Shown: piece after piece, positions 41,932 to 51,507 of the stretch | Position numbering within the stretch: position 1 is the stretch's first letter | Layout of the letters: the number at the start of each line of letters is the position of its first letter | DNA from: JAJPIG01 sp035531675 | GTDB lineage: Bacteria > Desulfobacterota > Binatia > Binatales > Binataceae | Direction: 5' to 3' | Length of the DNA stretch: 64,000 nt | Assembly: GCA_035531675.1 (NCBI GenBank) | Contig: DATKSL010000033.1 | Location: forward strand, 62,001 to 126,000 | Notes under the pieces: generated by a model | The model's input: the letters and a program-made list of their open reading frames with translations, nothing else | Told to the model about the DNA's origin: nothing | The model's database searches: none | Program-made: the position numbers and the translations under genes

Positions 41932-41953
41932 AACATCTTGATATTAAGATGTT
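41932..41953. promoter_or_regulatory. Perfect inverted repeat covering the metH start codon
   Basis: AACATCTT and AAGATGTT (8-base arms, exact inverse) surround gatatt; the right arm contains the metH ATG at 41949-41951. It may be an operator for the divergent Lrp-type protein or another methionine/SAH-responsive regulator, or an RNA hairpin that hides the start. No B12 or SAM riboswitch core is seen in the 120-base leader. Confidence 0.45.
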
Positions 41954-44900
41954 TCAACAATCATCAAGACTTGAGCGGCTGCGCGCGTGCCTGCGCGAAC
42001 GAATCCTGGTGATCGACGGCGCGCTTGGCACCTCGATCCAGGAACGGGACCTGAAGGCGGCGGATTTTGGCGGCGCCAGCCATGAGGGCTGTAACGAACA
42101 GCTAATCGTCACGCAGCCGGAAGTGCTGCGGGCGCTGCATGCGAGCTTTTTGGCGGCCGGCGCCGATCTGATCGAGACCAACACGTTTGGCGCAACCGCG
42201 CCGGTGCTGGCCGAATTCAACCTGCGCGAGCGAGCGCGCGACATCAATCGTCAGGCCGCAGCCGCGGCGCGTGCACTCGCCGATTCATTCAGCAGCTCAC
42301 AGTGGCCGCGCTTCGTGATCGGCGCCATGGGTCCGACCACCAAGAGCATTTCCGTAACCGGCGGAATCACCTTCGCCGAGCTCACCGACGCCTATTACGA
42401 GCAGGCCCTCGGTCTGCTCGAGGGCGGCGCCGACGTGCTGCTGCTCGAGACCGTCCAGGACACCCTCAACGCCAAGGCTGGATTGCTCGCGATCGATCGC
42501 GCGAAGGCCGCGCTCGGCGTCGAGGCCGGGGTCGCCGTCCAGGGGACGGTCGAAAGCACCGGCACGCTGCTGGCTGGGCAGGATATCGAGTCGTTCTACG
42601 TCTCGCTGGCCCATCATGACCTGCTCTGGATCGGGCTCAACTGCGCGACCGGGCCCGACTTCATGACCGATCATCTGCGTACGCTCGCGGAATTGAGCCG
42701 CTTCCCGGTCGCTTGCGTGCCCAACGCCGGATTGCCGGATGAAGACGGACGTTACCACGAAACACCGGCGGCCCTGTCGGCCAAGATCGAGCGGTTCGTC
42801 AAACAGGGCTGGCTGAATCTGGTCGGAGGATGCTGCGGCACCGGGCCCGAGCATATCCGGACGCTGGCGGAGATGGCGCGCCGTTATGCGCCGCGCGCGG
42901 TCCAAGCGGTGCGTCGTTCGGCTATCTCGGGAATTGAGACGCTGGTGATCGACGAACAGACGCGGCCGATCATCGTCGGCGAACGGACCAACGTGCTTGG
43001 CAGCCGGCGCTTCAAGCAGCTTATCAACGCCGGGCGCTTCGACGAGGCCGCCGAAGTCGGCCGCGCGCAAGTGCGGCGCGGCGCTCATCTGCTGGACGTC
43101 TGCCTGCAGGATCCGGATCGCGACGAGCGCGATGATCTCGGCCGTTTCCTCGACGTCCTGGTGCGGCAGGTCCGGGTGCCGCTGATGATCGACTCGACTG
43201 ATCCCGACGCGGTCAAGGTGGCGCTCGAGCGATCGCAGGGCAAGGCGCTGATAAATTCGATCAATCTCGAGGACGGGCCGGACGCCGAGCGTCTGACCAA
43301 AATCGTCGAGCTGGCGCGCTGCTATGGCGCGGCGCTGGTGGTCGGCTGTATCGACGAAGACCGGCGCCAGGCACAGGCCGTAACGCGTCAACGCAAGCTC
43401 GAAATCGCCCAGCGCACTCACGAACTGCTGACGGGCAGGTTCGGGATGGTCGATGAAGATCTGTTCTTCGATGCGCTGGTCTTTCCAATCGGCACCGGCG
43501 ATGCAACTTACACGGGCTCGGCGGCGGAGACGATCGAAGGAATTCGCGCTATCAAGAGCGCATTGCCGCGCTGCAAGACCGTGCTGGGCGTCTCCAACGT
43601 CTCCTTTGGATTGCCGGAGGCCGGCCGCGAAGTCCTCAACTCGGTGATGCTTCACCATTGCGTGGCGGCGGGCCTCGACCTGGCGATCGTCAATGCCGAG
43701 AAGCTCAAGCGCTACCCGTCGATTCCCGCCCTCGATCGCGAACTGGCCGAGGATCTGATGTGGGCGCGCGGCGCGGATCCGATCGCGGCGTTCACCGCGC
43801 ATTTCCGGGCGCGAGTCAGCGCGCCCGAGGTCGACAGCGGTGTCGCGTTGACGCTCGACGAGCGGCTGGCGCGCTGCGTCGTCGAAGGTTCGCGCGAGGG
43901 CCTGTTGCGCGACCTCGAGCTGGCGCTGGGCGAGCGCAGGCCGCTCACGATTATCAACGGCCCGTTGATGAAAGGGATGGACGAGGTCGGCCGCCTGTTC
44001 AACGCCAACCAGATGATCGTGGCGGAGGTGCTGCAATCCGCCGAGGTGATGAAGGCCGCGGTTTCATACCTCGAACCGCACATGGAGAAGAACGAAAGCG
44101 CGGCGCGCGGCACGATCCTGCTCGCCACGGTCAAAGGCGACGTCCACGACATCGGCAAGACCTTGGTCGATATCATCCTGACGAACAACGGCTATCGCGT
44201 GATCAACCTGGGCATCAAGGTGCCGCCCGAGGAATTGATCCGCGCCTATAATGAACACCATCCCGACGCTATCGGCCTGTCCGGATTGCTGGTCAAGTCG
44301 GCGCAGATGATGGTCGCGACCGCGCAGGATCTGCGGGCCGCGGGCATCTCATGTCCGCTGCTGGTCGGCGGCGCGGCACTTTCGGCGCGCTTTACCCGCA
44401 CCCGGATCGCGCCGGAGTACGGAGGCCTGGTGGCCTACGCCAACGACGCCATGCAGGGCCTCGCGCTCGCCCATCAAATCATGGACCCGGAGCGGCGCGG
44501 GCAACTGTCCGAGCAGCTCAATCGCGAGACCGTGCGGCTGCTGGAAGTCAGGCGGGCGGCGCCGGTTTCAAGCGCCCCGTCGGCACGGGTCGATTCCGCG
44601 GTGCGTCACGACGGCGCGATCCCGCGCCCGCCCGACCTCGAGCTTCACGCGCTCGAGGATTTCGATCTGGCGGAAATCTTTTCGTACATGAACCCGGCGA
44701 TGTTGTACTCGCGTCATCTCGGCTTGCGCGACGCGGAGCGGGCGCTGGCAACGGACGCTCCCAGAGCGGTCGAGCTTAGACGAGTGGTCGAGTCGATGCA
44801 GCGCCTGATGATCGAGCGCGCGGATATCCGCGCCGGCGCGGTTTACCGGTTTTTCCCGGCCAAGTCCGATCGGCGCCGGCTGCTGATTTACGGTCCCGAC

Positions 44901-45476
44901 GGCCGCCCCATCGAAACGCTGGTTTTTGGCCGTCAGTCGGAACCGCCGCATCTATGCGTCGCGGATTTCGTGGCGCCGCTCGAGACGCCGGGCACCGATT
45001 ATATCTGCCTGTTTGCGACCACGGTGGGGCCCGGGGTTCGCGCGCTGGCCGCACGTTTGAAGGACGAGGGCGAATATCTAGGCTCGCACGTCCTGCAAGT
45101 GCTCGCGCTGGAGGGTGCGGAAGCTTTCGCGGAGTTGTTGCATCTCAGGATTCGGCAGTGGTGGGGAATCAACGATCCGCCGGGGCTCGGGATGAAGGGC
45201 TTGTTCCAGGCGCGCTACCGTGGCAAGCGCTTTTCGTTCGGCTACCCGGCCTGTCCGCGGCTCGAGGACCAGGCGGCGCTGTTCCGCCTGCTCGAGCCCG
45301 AGCGCCATATCGGCGTGCGCTTGACGGAAGGTTTCATGATGGATCCGGAGGGCTCCGTCAGCGCGCTGATCGTGCACCATCCGGAAGCGAAATACTTTGC
45401 GCTTTCGCCAGCCGACATCGAACTCCTGACGCAGGAACTCGACGCGCCGCAATTCGCACCCGGGATATCGGCATGA
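41949..45476 (+). CDS. metH: Cobalamin-dependent methionine synthase
   Basis: 1175 residues from ATG 41949 (an upstream TTG at 41901 gives family-unlike sequence). Converts homocysteine and 5-methyl-tetrahydrofolate to methionine. Four modules in order: homocysteine-binding with zinc cysteines C232, C295 and C296 (LVGGCCGTGPEH); pterin-binding (IIVGERTNVLGSRRFKQLIN); cobalamin cap and B12-binding with the D731-x-H733-x-x-G motif in KGDVHDIGKT; and the AdoMet reactivation domain (RAGAVYRFFPAKSDRRRLLI, FGYPACPRLEDQAALF). Full length means it can be reactivated by SAM. The stop overlaps the metF start. Confidence 0.97.
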   Translation: MFQQSSRLERLRACLRERILVIDGALGTSIQERDLKAADFGGASHEGCNEQLIVTQPEVLRALHASFLAAGADLIETNTFGATAPVLAEFNLRERARDINRQAAAAARALADSFSSSQWPRFVIGAMGPTTKSISVTGGITFAELTDAYYEQALGLLEGGADVLLLETVQDTLNAKAGLLAIDRAKAALGVEAGVAVQGTVESTGTLLAGQDIESFYVSLAHHDLLWIGLNCATGPDFMTDHLRTLAELSRFPVACVPNAGLPDEDGRYHETPAALSAKIERFVKQGWLNLVGGCCGTGPEHIRTLAEMARRYAPRAVQAVRRSAISGIETLVIDEQTRPIIVGERTNVLGSRRFKQLINAGRFDEAAEVGRAQVRRGAHLLDVCLQDPDRDERDDLGRFLDVLVRQVRVPLMIDSTDPDAVKVALERSQGKALINSINLEDGPDAERLTKIVELARCYGAALVVGCIDEDRRQAQAVTRQRKLEIAQRTHELLTGRFGMVDEDLFFDALVFPIGTGDATYTGSAAETIEGIRAIKSALPRCKTVLGVSNVSFGLPEAGREVLNSVMLHHCVAAGLDLAIVNAEKLKRYPSIPALDRELAEDLMWARGADPIAAFTAHFRARVSAPEVDSGVALTLDERLARCVVEGSREGLLRDLELALGERRPLTIINGPLMKGMDEVGRLFNANQMIVAEVLQSAEVMKAAVSYLEPHMEKNESAARGTILLATVKGDVHDIGKTLVDIILTNNGYRVINLGIKVPPEELIRAYNEHHPDAIGLSGLLVKSAQMMVATAQDLRAAGISCPLLVGGAALSARFTRTRIAPEYGGLVAYANDAMQGLALAHQIMDPERRGQLSEQLNRETVRLLEVRRAAPVSSAPSARVDSAVRHDGAIPRPPDLELHALEDFDLAEIFSYMNPAMLYSRHLGLRDAERALATDAPRAVELRRVVESMQRLMIERADIRAGAVYRFFPAKSDRRRLLIYGPDGRPIETLVFGRQSEPPHLCVADFVAPLETPGTDYICLFATTVGPGVRALAARLKDEGEYLGSHVLQVLALEGAEAFAELLHLRIRQWWGINDPPGLGMKGLFQARYRGKRFSFGYPACPRLEDQAALFRLLEPERHIGVRLTEGFMMDPEGSVSALIVHHPEAKYFALSPADIELLTQELDAPQFAPGISA

Positions 45477-46396
45477 GCGGCAGCATGTCAGAACTCGCCC
45501 GACAGCTTGCGAATCCCGCCCCCGCGATCTGGCTCGAGCTCAGTCCGCCGGGTGGCATCGACATGGAACCGCTGTTGCGAAAACTGGAGCCGCTGGCCGG
45601 CACGATCGGGGCCGTCAATCTGACCGACAACGCGATGGGGCGGGTGAAACTTTCCGCGCTCGCGTTCGGGATGACGATCAGGCAGCGGCTCAAGATTCCG
45701 GTGGTGCTCAACGTCTCATGCCGCCATCGCAACCTGCTGGCGCTCAAATCCGATTTGCTGGCTGCGGCCGCCGGCGACATCGATGGGGTGGTGGCGCTGC
45801 GCGGCGACCGGCTTGCGCCGGGCGCAGGGGTCGAGTTCAACCAGCTCGACGCGATCGGCCTGTTGCGCGTGATTGATGAACTCAAAATGCAGATCGCGCG
45901 CACCAGCGGCGAGGCCCGGGCGCTGCGCGTGCTTTACGCCGGCGCAGTGACGAATCCGTATCGCGCGGAGCCCGCCCGCGAGCTCGATCTGCTGGCGCGC
46001 AAGGCCGCGGCCGGGGCGCGCTTTGCGCTGACTCAGCCGTGCTTCGACGCGGGACAGGCGCTGCGATTCATCGAGCAGGTGCGCCCGCTGTCGATCACGC
46101 CAGTGATCGGGATTTTGCCGATCCGCAACGCGGCGATGGCGCGCTATCTGAAAGGCCGGGTGCGAGAGCTGCGATCGGTTGCGCGTCATCTCGAGGTTTA
46201 CGAGGGCATGAGCGATGAACAGGCGCGGCAGTTCACGATCGCGCACAATCTCGAGCTTATCGATCGGCTTCGGCCGCACGCCGCTGGAATCGTGATCATG
46301 AGCGGCGGCGAACCATCGCTGGCCATCAGGCTGGCGGTTGAAGCGGCGGCCTTGCGCACGCCGCTGGCAAGCGCGGACTTCACCAGCCCGGCATAG
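45473..46396 (+). CDS. metF: Methylenetetrahydrofolate reductase
   Basis: 307 residues from ATG 45473, overlapping the metH stop by four bases (ATGA). It reduces 5,10-methylene-THF to 5-methyl-THF, the substrate of the preceding MetH. The flavin TIM barrel is recognisable: AIWLELSPPGGIDMEPLLRK, GAVNLTDNAMGRVKLSALAF, VVALRGDRLAPG, TQPCFDAGQALRFIEQVRP, and GILPIRNAAMARYLKG. The common LTGD motif appears as LRGD. Direct pairing with metH makes the assignment secure. Confidence 0.9.
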   Translation: MSGSMSELARQLANPAPAIWLELSPPGGIDMEPLLRKLEPLAGTIGAVNLTDNAMGRVKLSALAFGMTIRQRLKIPVVLNVSCRHRNLLALKSDLLAAAAGDIDGVVALRGDRLAPGAGVEFNQLDAIGLLRVIDELKMQIARTSGEARALRVLYAGAVTNPYRAEPARELDLLARKAAAGARFALTQPCFDAGQALRFIEQVRPLSITPVIGILPIRNAAMARYLKGRVRELRSVARHLEVYEGMSDEQARQFTIAHNLELIDRLRPHAAGIVIMSGGEPSLAIRLAVEAAALRTPLASADFTSPA

Positions 46397-46508
46397 GTCG
46401 GAATTCAACGGCATGCTCGGGCGTTCGGCCGTGGTGCGCGCCGAGCATCCACAGGACCCGCTTCCAATGCTATAGACGAATCAGCGACGGAAGCGAGGAG
46501 AAACAACG

Positions 46509-47336
46509 ATGAGCGAAAATCCTGAAATCGGCCGCAGTATCCGGGCCGGTGAAATCCTGACCAATTATCACGACCAGGGCACCGGGATGCCGATCCTGCT
46601 GCTGCACGGCTCCGGGCCCGGAGTGAGCGCCTGGGCAAACTGGCGGCCGGTGATACCCGAGCTAGCCAAACAATTCCGCGTGATCGCGCCCGACCTGCTT
46701 GGGTTCGGCTACACCGAGCGCCCGGCCGGCGTCCGCTACGACATGGACACCTGGGTCAAGCACGCGATCGGCTTCATCGATGCGCTCAAGCTCGACAAGG
46801 TCGGACTGGTCGGCAACTCGTTCGGCGGCGGTCTCACGCTGCATCTTGCCACGCGCTACCCGGAACGGATCGTGCGCTTTGTATTGATGGGCAGTGCCGG
46901 CGCGCACTTCGAGCTTACCCCCGGATTGGATGAGGCCTGGGGCTACACGCCGTCGATCGAGAACATGCGCCGCTTGCTCGATCTGTTCGCGTTCAACCGC
47001 GAACTGGTCACCGACGAGCTGGCCGAACTGCGCTACAAGGCCGGTATCCGGCCGGGTATCCAGGAGGCCTATGCGGCGATGTTCCCGGCGCCGCGTCAGC
47101 ACTGGATCGACGTGATGTCGGTGGACGAGTCGAAGCTCCGCGCGCTGCCGCACGAAGCGCTGATTATCCACGGCCGCGAGGATCGCATCATTCCGCTCTC
47201 ATCGTCGTATCGATTGCTCGACATGATCCCGCGCGCGCAACTGCACGTCTTCGGCCGTTGCGGCCACTGGACCCAGATCGAGCACTCGGCGCGTTTCAAT
47301 CGACTGGTGGCCGACTTCTTCGCCGAGATGCGATAA
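46509..47336 (+). CDS. Alpha/beta hydrolase of the meta-cleavage-product hydrolase type
   Basis: 275 residues with GAGGAGA upstream. Oxyanion motif HGSGPGVSAWANW, nucleophile S104 in VGNSFGGGLT, acid Asp in HGREDRIIP and His in GRCGHWTQIE complete the triad. HGSGPGxSAWxNW is characteristic of the C-C bond hydrolases BphD, HsaD and XylF, which cleave the products of extradiol ring opening. It heads the block that also holds an HsaA-like hydroxylase and a two-module VOC protein, consistent with a ring-cleavage route. Confidence 0.9.
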   Translation: MSENPEIGRSIRAGEILTNYHDQGTGMPILLLHGSGPGVSAWANWRPVIPELAKQFRVIAPDLLGFGYTERPAGVRYDMDTWVKHAIGFIDALKLDKVGLVGNSFGGGLTLHLATRYPERIVRFVLMGSAGAHFELTPGLDEAWGYTPSIENMRRLLDLFAFNRELVTDELAELRYKAGIRPGIQEAYAAMFPAPRQHWIDVMSVDESKLRALPHEALIIHGREDRIIPLSSSYRLLDMIPRAQLHVFGRCGHWTQIEHSARFNRLVADFFAEMR

Positions 47337-47433
47337 GCACGATGCCCATTTGTGCGGGCCGGAGCGGCCATGATAGGCAACTTATCGATCGCGGTCGGAC
47401 GGGCAACCGGCCGCCGCGGCGGGAGGTCATGAT

Positions 47434-48021
47434 ATGAACGCCGACGGATTCGAGATCCTGCGTCCGTTCATCGAGGCCGCGCGGGCGCTGTGGCGCGAAG
47501 AGCTTGCCGATGAAGAGCGCTGGCGCAAGATCGGCCAGTTGCTGCCGATGCTGCTGGATTCCGAGGCGCTCCGCGAAAGCGCGCGCTCCTGGCCGGCGCC
47601 CACCCCCGAAAACCGGCGCGCGCAGAACCTGTTGTTCTATGAAGATCCTGATTACCACTTCGTGATCAACGGGCTGGTCAAACGTCCCCGCGACGACACC
47701 CCGATTCATGATCATGCCCATACCTGGACCGTGTATGGTGTCTTGAGCGGCCAGGAACGGGTGGTGCGCTTTCGGCGCGTCGATGACGGCTCGCAGCCGC
47801 GCGCGACGCTCGAGCCGATTGACGATTACGTGGTCGCCCCCGGTTATATCGACGTGGTGCCGCCCGGATTGCTGCACGCCGAGTACGCCGGCGACGATCG
47901 CACGGTCGCGGTAATCGTCCGCAGCGAGCGGGTCGGCGGTTTCCCGCAGAACATGGTCGACCCGCGCACCAACGCGGTGACCCAGGCTCCCGGGCCGGAG
48001 CAGATTCCCTATCGGCTCTGA
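47434..48021 (+). CDS. Cupin of the cysteine-dioxygenase-like metal-dependent family
   Basis: 195 residues with GGGAGG upstream. Metal-type motif TPIHDHAHTWTVYGVLSG (H-x-H) and a later His in PPGLLHAEYA match thiol dioxygenase-like double-stranded beta-helix enzymes. The family includes cysteine and 3-mercaptopropionate dioxygenases, but relatives of the COG5553 type are uncharacterised. It contains no obvious crosslinking Cys-Tyr pair. It may open a ring or oxidise a thiol in the same pathway as its neighbours. Confidence 0.75.
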   Translation: MNADGFEILRPFIEAARALWREELADEERWRKIGQLLPMLLDSEALRESARSWPAPTPENRRAQNLLFYEDPDYHFVINGLVKRPRDDTPIHDHAHTWTVYGVLSGQERVVRFRRVDDGSQPRATLEPIDDYVVAPGYIDVVPPGLLHAEYAGDDRTVAVIVRSERVGGFPQNMVDPRTNAVTQAPGPEQIPYRL

Positions 48022-48045
48022 GGGCCGCCGAGTCAGCAGCCGGAC

Positions 48046-49134
48046 ATGCCGCGCAAGATCAGCGACCGGAAATTCAAGCTCGGGATGTTCTGCTCGAATT
48101 GTTCCGGCGGTATCACCAAAACCCTGGCGCCCGAAAGATGGGAACCGACCTGGCAGGCCAATCGGGCGCTGGCGGTGGCGTCGGAAGAAGCCGGGATCGA
48201 TTTTCTCCTGCCGCTGGCGAACTGGCTCGGCATGGGCGGCGCGGCGCCCACCGAGTCGCACGTGCTGGAGCCGCTGACCTGGGCGGCGGGCTTGCTGGCG
48301 GCGACCCGAAAAATCACCATCTTCAGCACGATTCACGCCCCGTTCCTGCATCCGGTATTCGCGGTCAAGCAGATCAACACCTGCGATCAGATCGGCGAGG
48401 GGCGCTTCGGCGTCAACATCGTCTCGGGCGGCAACCCGCCGGAGTTCGCGCTGTTCGGCGTGCCGATGGCGGAGCATGACGAGCGCTACGCCTTCACCGA
48501 GGAATGGCTGACGCTGGTTAAGCGCATGTGGTCGGAGGACCGGCCGTTCGACTTCAAGGGCCGCTTCTTCGATTTGAAGGGCGTGCTCAGTAATCCCAAA
48601 CCCTGGGGCGGTGAACCGCCGTTGCTGATTAGCGCCGGATCGTCGCCCACCGGCCGCAAGTTCGCGCGCCGCCACGCCGATTGCCTGTTCATGCTGATCG
48701 TCAGCCTGGACACGCTGGCCGACGAAATCCGCGCCATCCGCGTCGGCGCCGGGCGCCGCTTCGGCATCTACGCCAGCGGCCATCTCTTTTGCCGCAAGAC
48801 CCGCCGCGAGACCGACGAGTATTATCATTACATCGTTCACGAACACGGCGACTGGAAGGTGGCAGAGTTTCTCGACGAGATGCATCGCCATTCCGGCTCG
48901 ATCCCGGCCGAGGCGCGGGCCGGGATGCGCGAGCGCTTCGTCAGCGGTACCGGCACCTTTATGGTCAAGGGCGACCCGGACGAGGTGGCACTCGCCTACA
49001 AGCGTATGAGCGATGCCGGCCTCGACGGGATGGCGACCGCGCTGGTGAACTTCCTCGACGATCTGCCGATCCTGCGCGACGAGGTGCTGCCGCGAATGGC
49101 GCGGCTGGGGATTCGCGATCCGGTGCCGGACTGA
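48046..49134 (+). CDS. LLM flavin-dependent monooxygenase (SsuD/RutA/DmoA-like)
   Basis: 362 residues. FKLGMFCSNCSGGITKTLAP, then EEAGIDFLLPLANWLGMGG, and the diagnostic FGVNIVSGGNPPEFALFGVP, with HDERYAFTEEWLTLVKRMW place it in the branch of alkanesulfonate monooxygenase SsuD, pyrimidine oxygenase RutA and related two-component FMNH2 monooxygenases. Needs a separate flavin reductase, not present here. Its neighbours suggest the oxygenation of a heterocyclic or organosulfur compound. Confidence 0.9.
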   Translation: MPRKISDRKFKLGMFCSNCSGGITKTLAPERWEPTWQANRALAVASEEAGIDFLLPLANWLGMGGAAPTESHVLEPLTWAAGLLAATRKITIFSTIHAPFLHPVFAVKQINTCDQIGEGRFGVNIVSGGNPPEFALFGVPMAEHDERYAFTEEWLTLVKRMWSEDRPFDFKGRFFDLKGVLSNPKPWGGEPPLLISAGSSPTGRKFARRHADCLFMLIVSLDTLADEIRAIRVGAGRRFGIYASGHLFCRKTRRETDEYYHYIVHEHGDWKVAEFLDEMHRHSGSIPAEARAGMRERFVSGTGTFMVKGDPDEVALAYKRMSDAGLDGMATALVNFLDDLPILRDEVLPRMARLGIRDPVPD

Positions 49135-49158
49135 CACTCACCAGGCGAGGGAGCCGCG

Positions 49159-50160
49159 ATGGACGTAAAACAGACCCCGGATGCGCGCCACTCTCCGGTG
49201 ATCGATTTTCATGTGCATTTCCTCGACGAGCAGATCCTTGAACTCGCGCAGCGACACAGCGTGCTTACCGGCTTCGGCGCGAATCCGCTGCACAAGCCGC
49301 CGAGCGGATGGCCGCCGATATTTGCGAAAATGATGTCCGCGCCGGCGCAGATCGAGGACATGGCGGCGCGCGGCGTGGATCGCCATGTGATCACCGCCAG
49401 TACCGTAATTTCGCCGCTGGGATGGGCCGCGGGCTCGCGCGCGCTCGATCTCAATCGTCGTCTCAACGACCTGATAGCCGAGTGGGTCGCGCGCTTCCCG
49501 GATCGCTTCGTCGGCAGCTTCACGCTGCCGCTGCAGACGATCGATCTCGCGATGGCGGAGCTTGAGCGCGCCGTGCGTCAGCTTGGCCTCAGGGTGGCGA
49601 ATCTGCCGGCCAACGTCGGCGGCGCCTACCTGGGCGAGCCGCAATTCCATCCGCTGTGGTCGTCGATACGCGAACTAGGCGTGACCGCCTTCGTGCATCC
49701 CGACGGCGTGAAGGATGCGTGGTTCCAGAAATACGCGATGTGGAACTCGATCGGACAATCGATCGAGGAGACCCGCTTCATGACCTCGATGATCTACGAG
49801 GGGGTGCTCGACCGCTTCCCGGGCTTGAAGATCGTGGTCGCTCACGGCGGCGGTTACATGCCGCATTACATGGGCCGCCTCGACCGCAATGTGACCGACA
49901 AGCCCGAAACCGCGGTGAATATTGGCCGCCGGCCGAGCGCCTACTTGCGCGACTTTTACTACGATAGCTGCGTCTACGATCCGACCACGCTGGCGGCGCT
50001 GATTCAGCGGGTCGGCGCCGACCGGATCGTGCTCGGCAGCGATTATCCGGTGGGCGATCCCGTGCCGGTCGAATTGCTCGGCCTGGCGGGCGAGCTGCCG
50101 GCCGGCGATCGCGCGATGATCATGGGCGGCACGGCTGCGCGCCTGCTCGGCGCAGGATGA
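49159..50160 (+). CDS. Amidohydrolase-2 (ACMSD-like) family protein
   Basis: 333 residues with GAGGGAG upstream. Metal ligands: H18 and H20 in IDFHVHFLDE, His in FVHPDGVKD, His in VVAHGGGYMPHYMGRLDR, and Asp in LGSDYPVGDPV. The pattern matches aminocarboxymuconate-semialdehyde decarboxylase, gamma-resorcylate decarboxylase and related non-oxidative decarboxylases or hydrolases that use one zinc or manganese ion. It lies between an LLM monooxygenase and an HsaA-like hydroxylase, so decarboxylation of an aromatic acid or ring-opened semialdehyde is plausible. Confidence 0.9.
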   Translation: MDVKQTPDARHSPVIDFHVHFLDEQILELAQRHSVLTGFGANPLHKPPSGWPPIFAKMMSAPAQIEDMAARGVDRHVITASTVISPLGWAAGSRALDLNRRLNDLIAEWVARFPDRFVGSFTLPLQTIDLAMAELERAVRQLGLRVANLPANVGGAYLGEPQFHPLWSSIRELGVTAFVHPDGVKDAWFQKYAMWNSIGQSIEETRFMTSMIYEGVLDRFPGLKIVVAHGGGYMPHYMGRLDRNVTDKPETAVNIGRRPSAYLRDFYYDSCVYDPTTLAALIQRVGADRIVLGSDYPVGDPVPVELLGLAGELPAGDRAMIMGGTAARLLGAG

Positions 50161-50174
50161 GTCGGGCCGCCGGT

Positions 50175-50195
50175 CGCGCCCGGTTGCCCGGCGCG
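50175..50195 (+). terminator. Weak hairpin between amidohydrolase and hydroxylase genes
   Basis: cgcgcccgg and cccggcgcg pair with one mismatch around a short loop. There is no T run, so termination is uncertain. Confidence 0.25.
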
Positions 50196-50265
50196 ATATG
50201 AAATAGTACCTGCCGCAACCGGAGAGGTTGTCAGGCAGAAGCAGGACGTTTAGGAGAAAGTTGTT

Positions 50266-51507
50266 ATGGCGAAGGCGTTGCAGGGCGCAAGCAAAGTCGC
50301 GGGCAGTGGGAAAGATCCGGTCCGTGAGGCGGAGTCGGATTCGATGCTCGAGAAGGCGCGCAGCCTGACGCCGCTGTTCCGCGCCAATGCGGAAGCCAAC
50401 GAACGGCTGCGGGAACTTACCGCGGAGACCTTCAACGCGCTCGACGACGCCCGCCTGGTCGGCATCTTCACGCCCAAATCCCTGGGCGGCAGCGAGCTAT
50501 GGCCGACCGAGTCGCTCGAGGTTATCGAAACGGTTGCAGCTGCCGACGGCTCCACCGGATGGGTGATGTTCGCCGCGGCGGTCGGAACCGGAACCGGCGG
50601 CGCCTACCTGGACGAAAGCACCGCCGCCAGGCTTTTCGCCGGCGATCGAATTCCGGTGATCGGCGGGCAGGGAATTCCCAACGGCGTGGCGGTCGCGGTC
50701 AAGAACGGCTACCGGCTGAGCGGCGCCTGGAGCTACGGCAGCGGCGTGAAGCATTCGGCGTACATCCATACCGGCGCGGTGGTCCATGAGAACGGCGAGC
50801 CGCGTCCGGGCCGTCACGGCACTCCGGAAATCCGCATTTTCGTCGTGCCGCGCGCCGAGGTCGCGTTCGGCGATAACTGGGACGTGCTGGGGCTGCGGGC
50901 GACGGCCAGTATCGACTATACGATGCAGGACGTGTTCGTGCCCGCCGAGTACAGCCATGTCGCCGATACCACCGATCCCGTGCACGGCGGCCCGCTGTTT
51001 TTTCTCGGCATCGTCGGCCTCGCGACGCTCGGCCATTCGGCGTTCGCGCTCGGCGTTGGTCGGCGTATCCTCGACGAGCTCGTGGTCGTCGCGCAAGGCC
51101 GCACCAGTATCACCGGCACGCCGCGCGAGAGCGAAAGCTTTTTCGAGGGCTACGCGAACGCCGAAGCCAAGTATCGCGCCGCGCGCGCCCTGGTTTTTGA
51201 GTCGTGGGGCGATGTGGAGGAAACACTTAAGCGGGGCGATCGGCCGTCGACGCGCCAGTTGACGCTGATTCGGCTGGCGCTCAACAACGCCACCTGGACC
51301 GTCGCCGACGTCACCCACTTCGCCTACCGATGGGCCGGCGGCATCGCGCTGCGCGCGGGCGTAATCCAGCGCTACTTCCGCGACATGCATGCGGGCACGC
51401 AACACGTCACCTCGTCCGCGCCGATTCTGCGCGAGTGCGGCCGCGAGCTGGCCGGGTTCGCGCATGGCAAGGCGTGGGGTTTTAACACGCTGGTGGACGA
51501 GCACTAG
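50266..51507 (+). CDS. Acyl-CoA-dehydrogenase-fold flavin hydroxylase (HsaA/DszC-like)
   Basis: 413 residues, with AGGAGA before the ATG. Acyl-CoA dehydrogenase fold: LTPLFRANAEANERLRELTA, GSTGWVMFAAAVGTG, the strand YRLSGAWSYGSGVKHSAYIH, and the C-terminal FRDMHAGTQHVTSSAPILRE. The catalytic Glu of acyl-CoA dehydrogenases is not evident; the HSAP region instead resembles reduced-flavin monooxygenases such as HsaA, DszC and p-hydroxyphenylacetate hydroxylase. It would ortho-hydroxylate a phenol or oxidise sulfur. A separate flavin reductase is needed. Confidence 0.88.
   Translation: MAKALQGASKVAGSGKDPVREAESDSMLEKARSLTPLFRANAEANERLRELTAETFNALDDARLVGIFTPKSLGGSELWPTESLEVIETVAAADGSTGWVMFAAAVGTGTGGAYLDESTAARLFAGDRIPVIGGQGIPNGVAVAVKNGYRLSGAWSYGSGVKHSAYIHTGAVVHENGEPRPGRHGTPEIRIFVVPRAEVAFGDNWDVLGLRATASIDYTMQDVFVPAEYSHVADTTDPVHGGPLFFLGIVGLATLGHSAFALGVGRRILDELVVVAQGRTSITGTPRESESFFEGYANAEAKYRAARALVFESWGDVEETLKRGDRPSTRQLTLIRLALNNATWTVADVTHFAYRWAGGIALRAGVIQRYFRDMHAGTQHVTSSAPILRECGRELAGFAHGKAWGFNTLVDEH

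Noticed and set aside
41827..41948. B12 or SAM riboswitch before metH
   Set aside because: The leader is only about 120 bases and lacks the conserved B12-box or SAM-aptamer core; only short inverted repeats are seen.
42297..44036. 579-codon minus-strand frame opposite metH
   Set aside because: Long antisense frames are expected in GC-rich DNA; the translation is rich in Arg, His and Gln with no family motifs, while the + strand is a textbook MetH.
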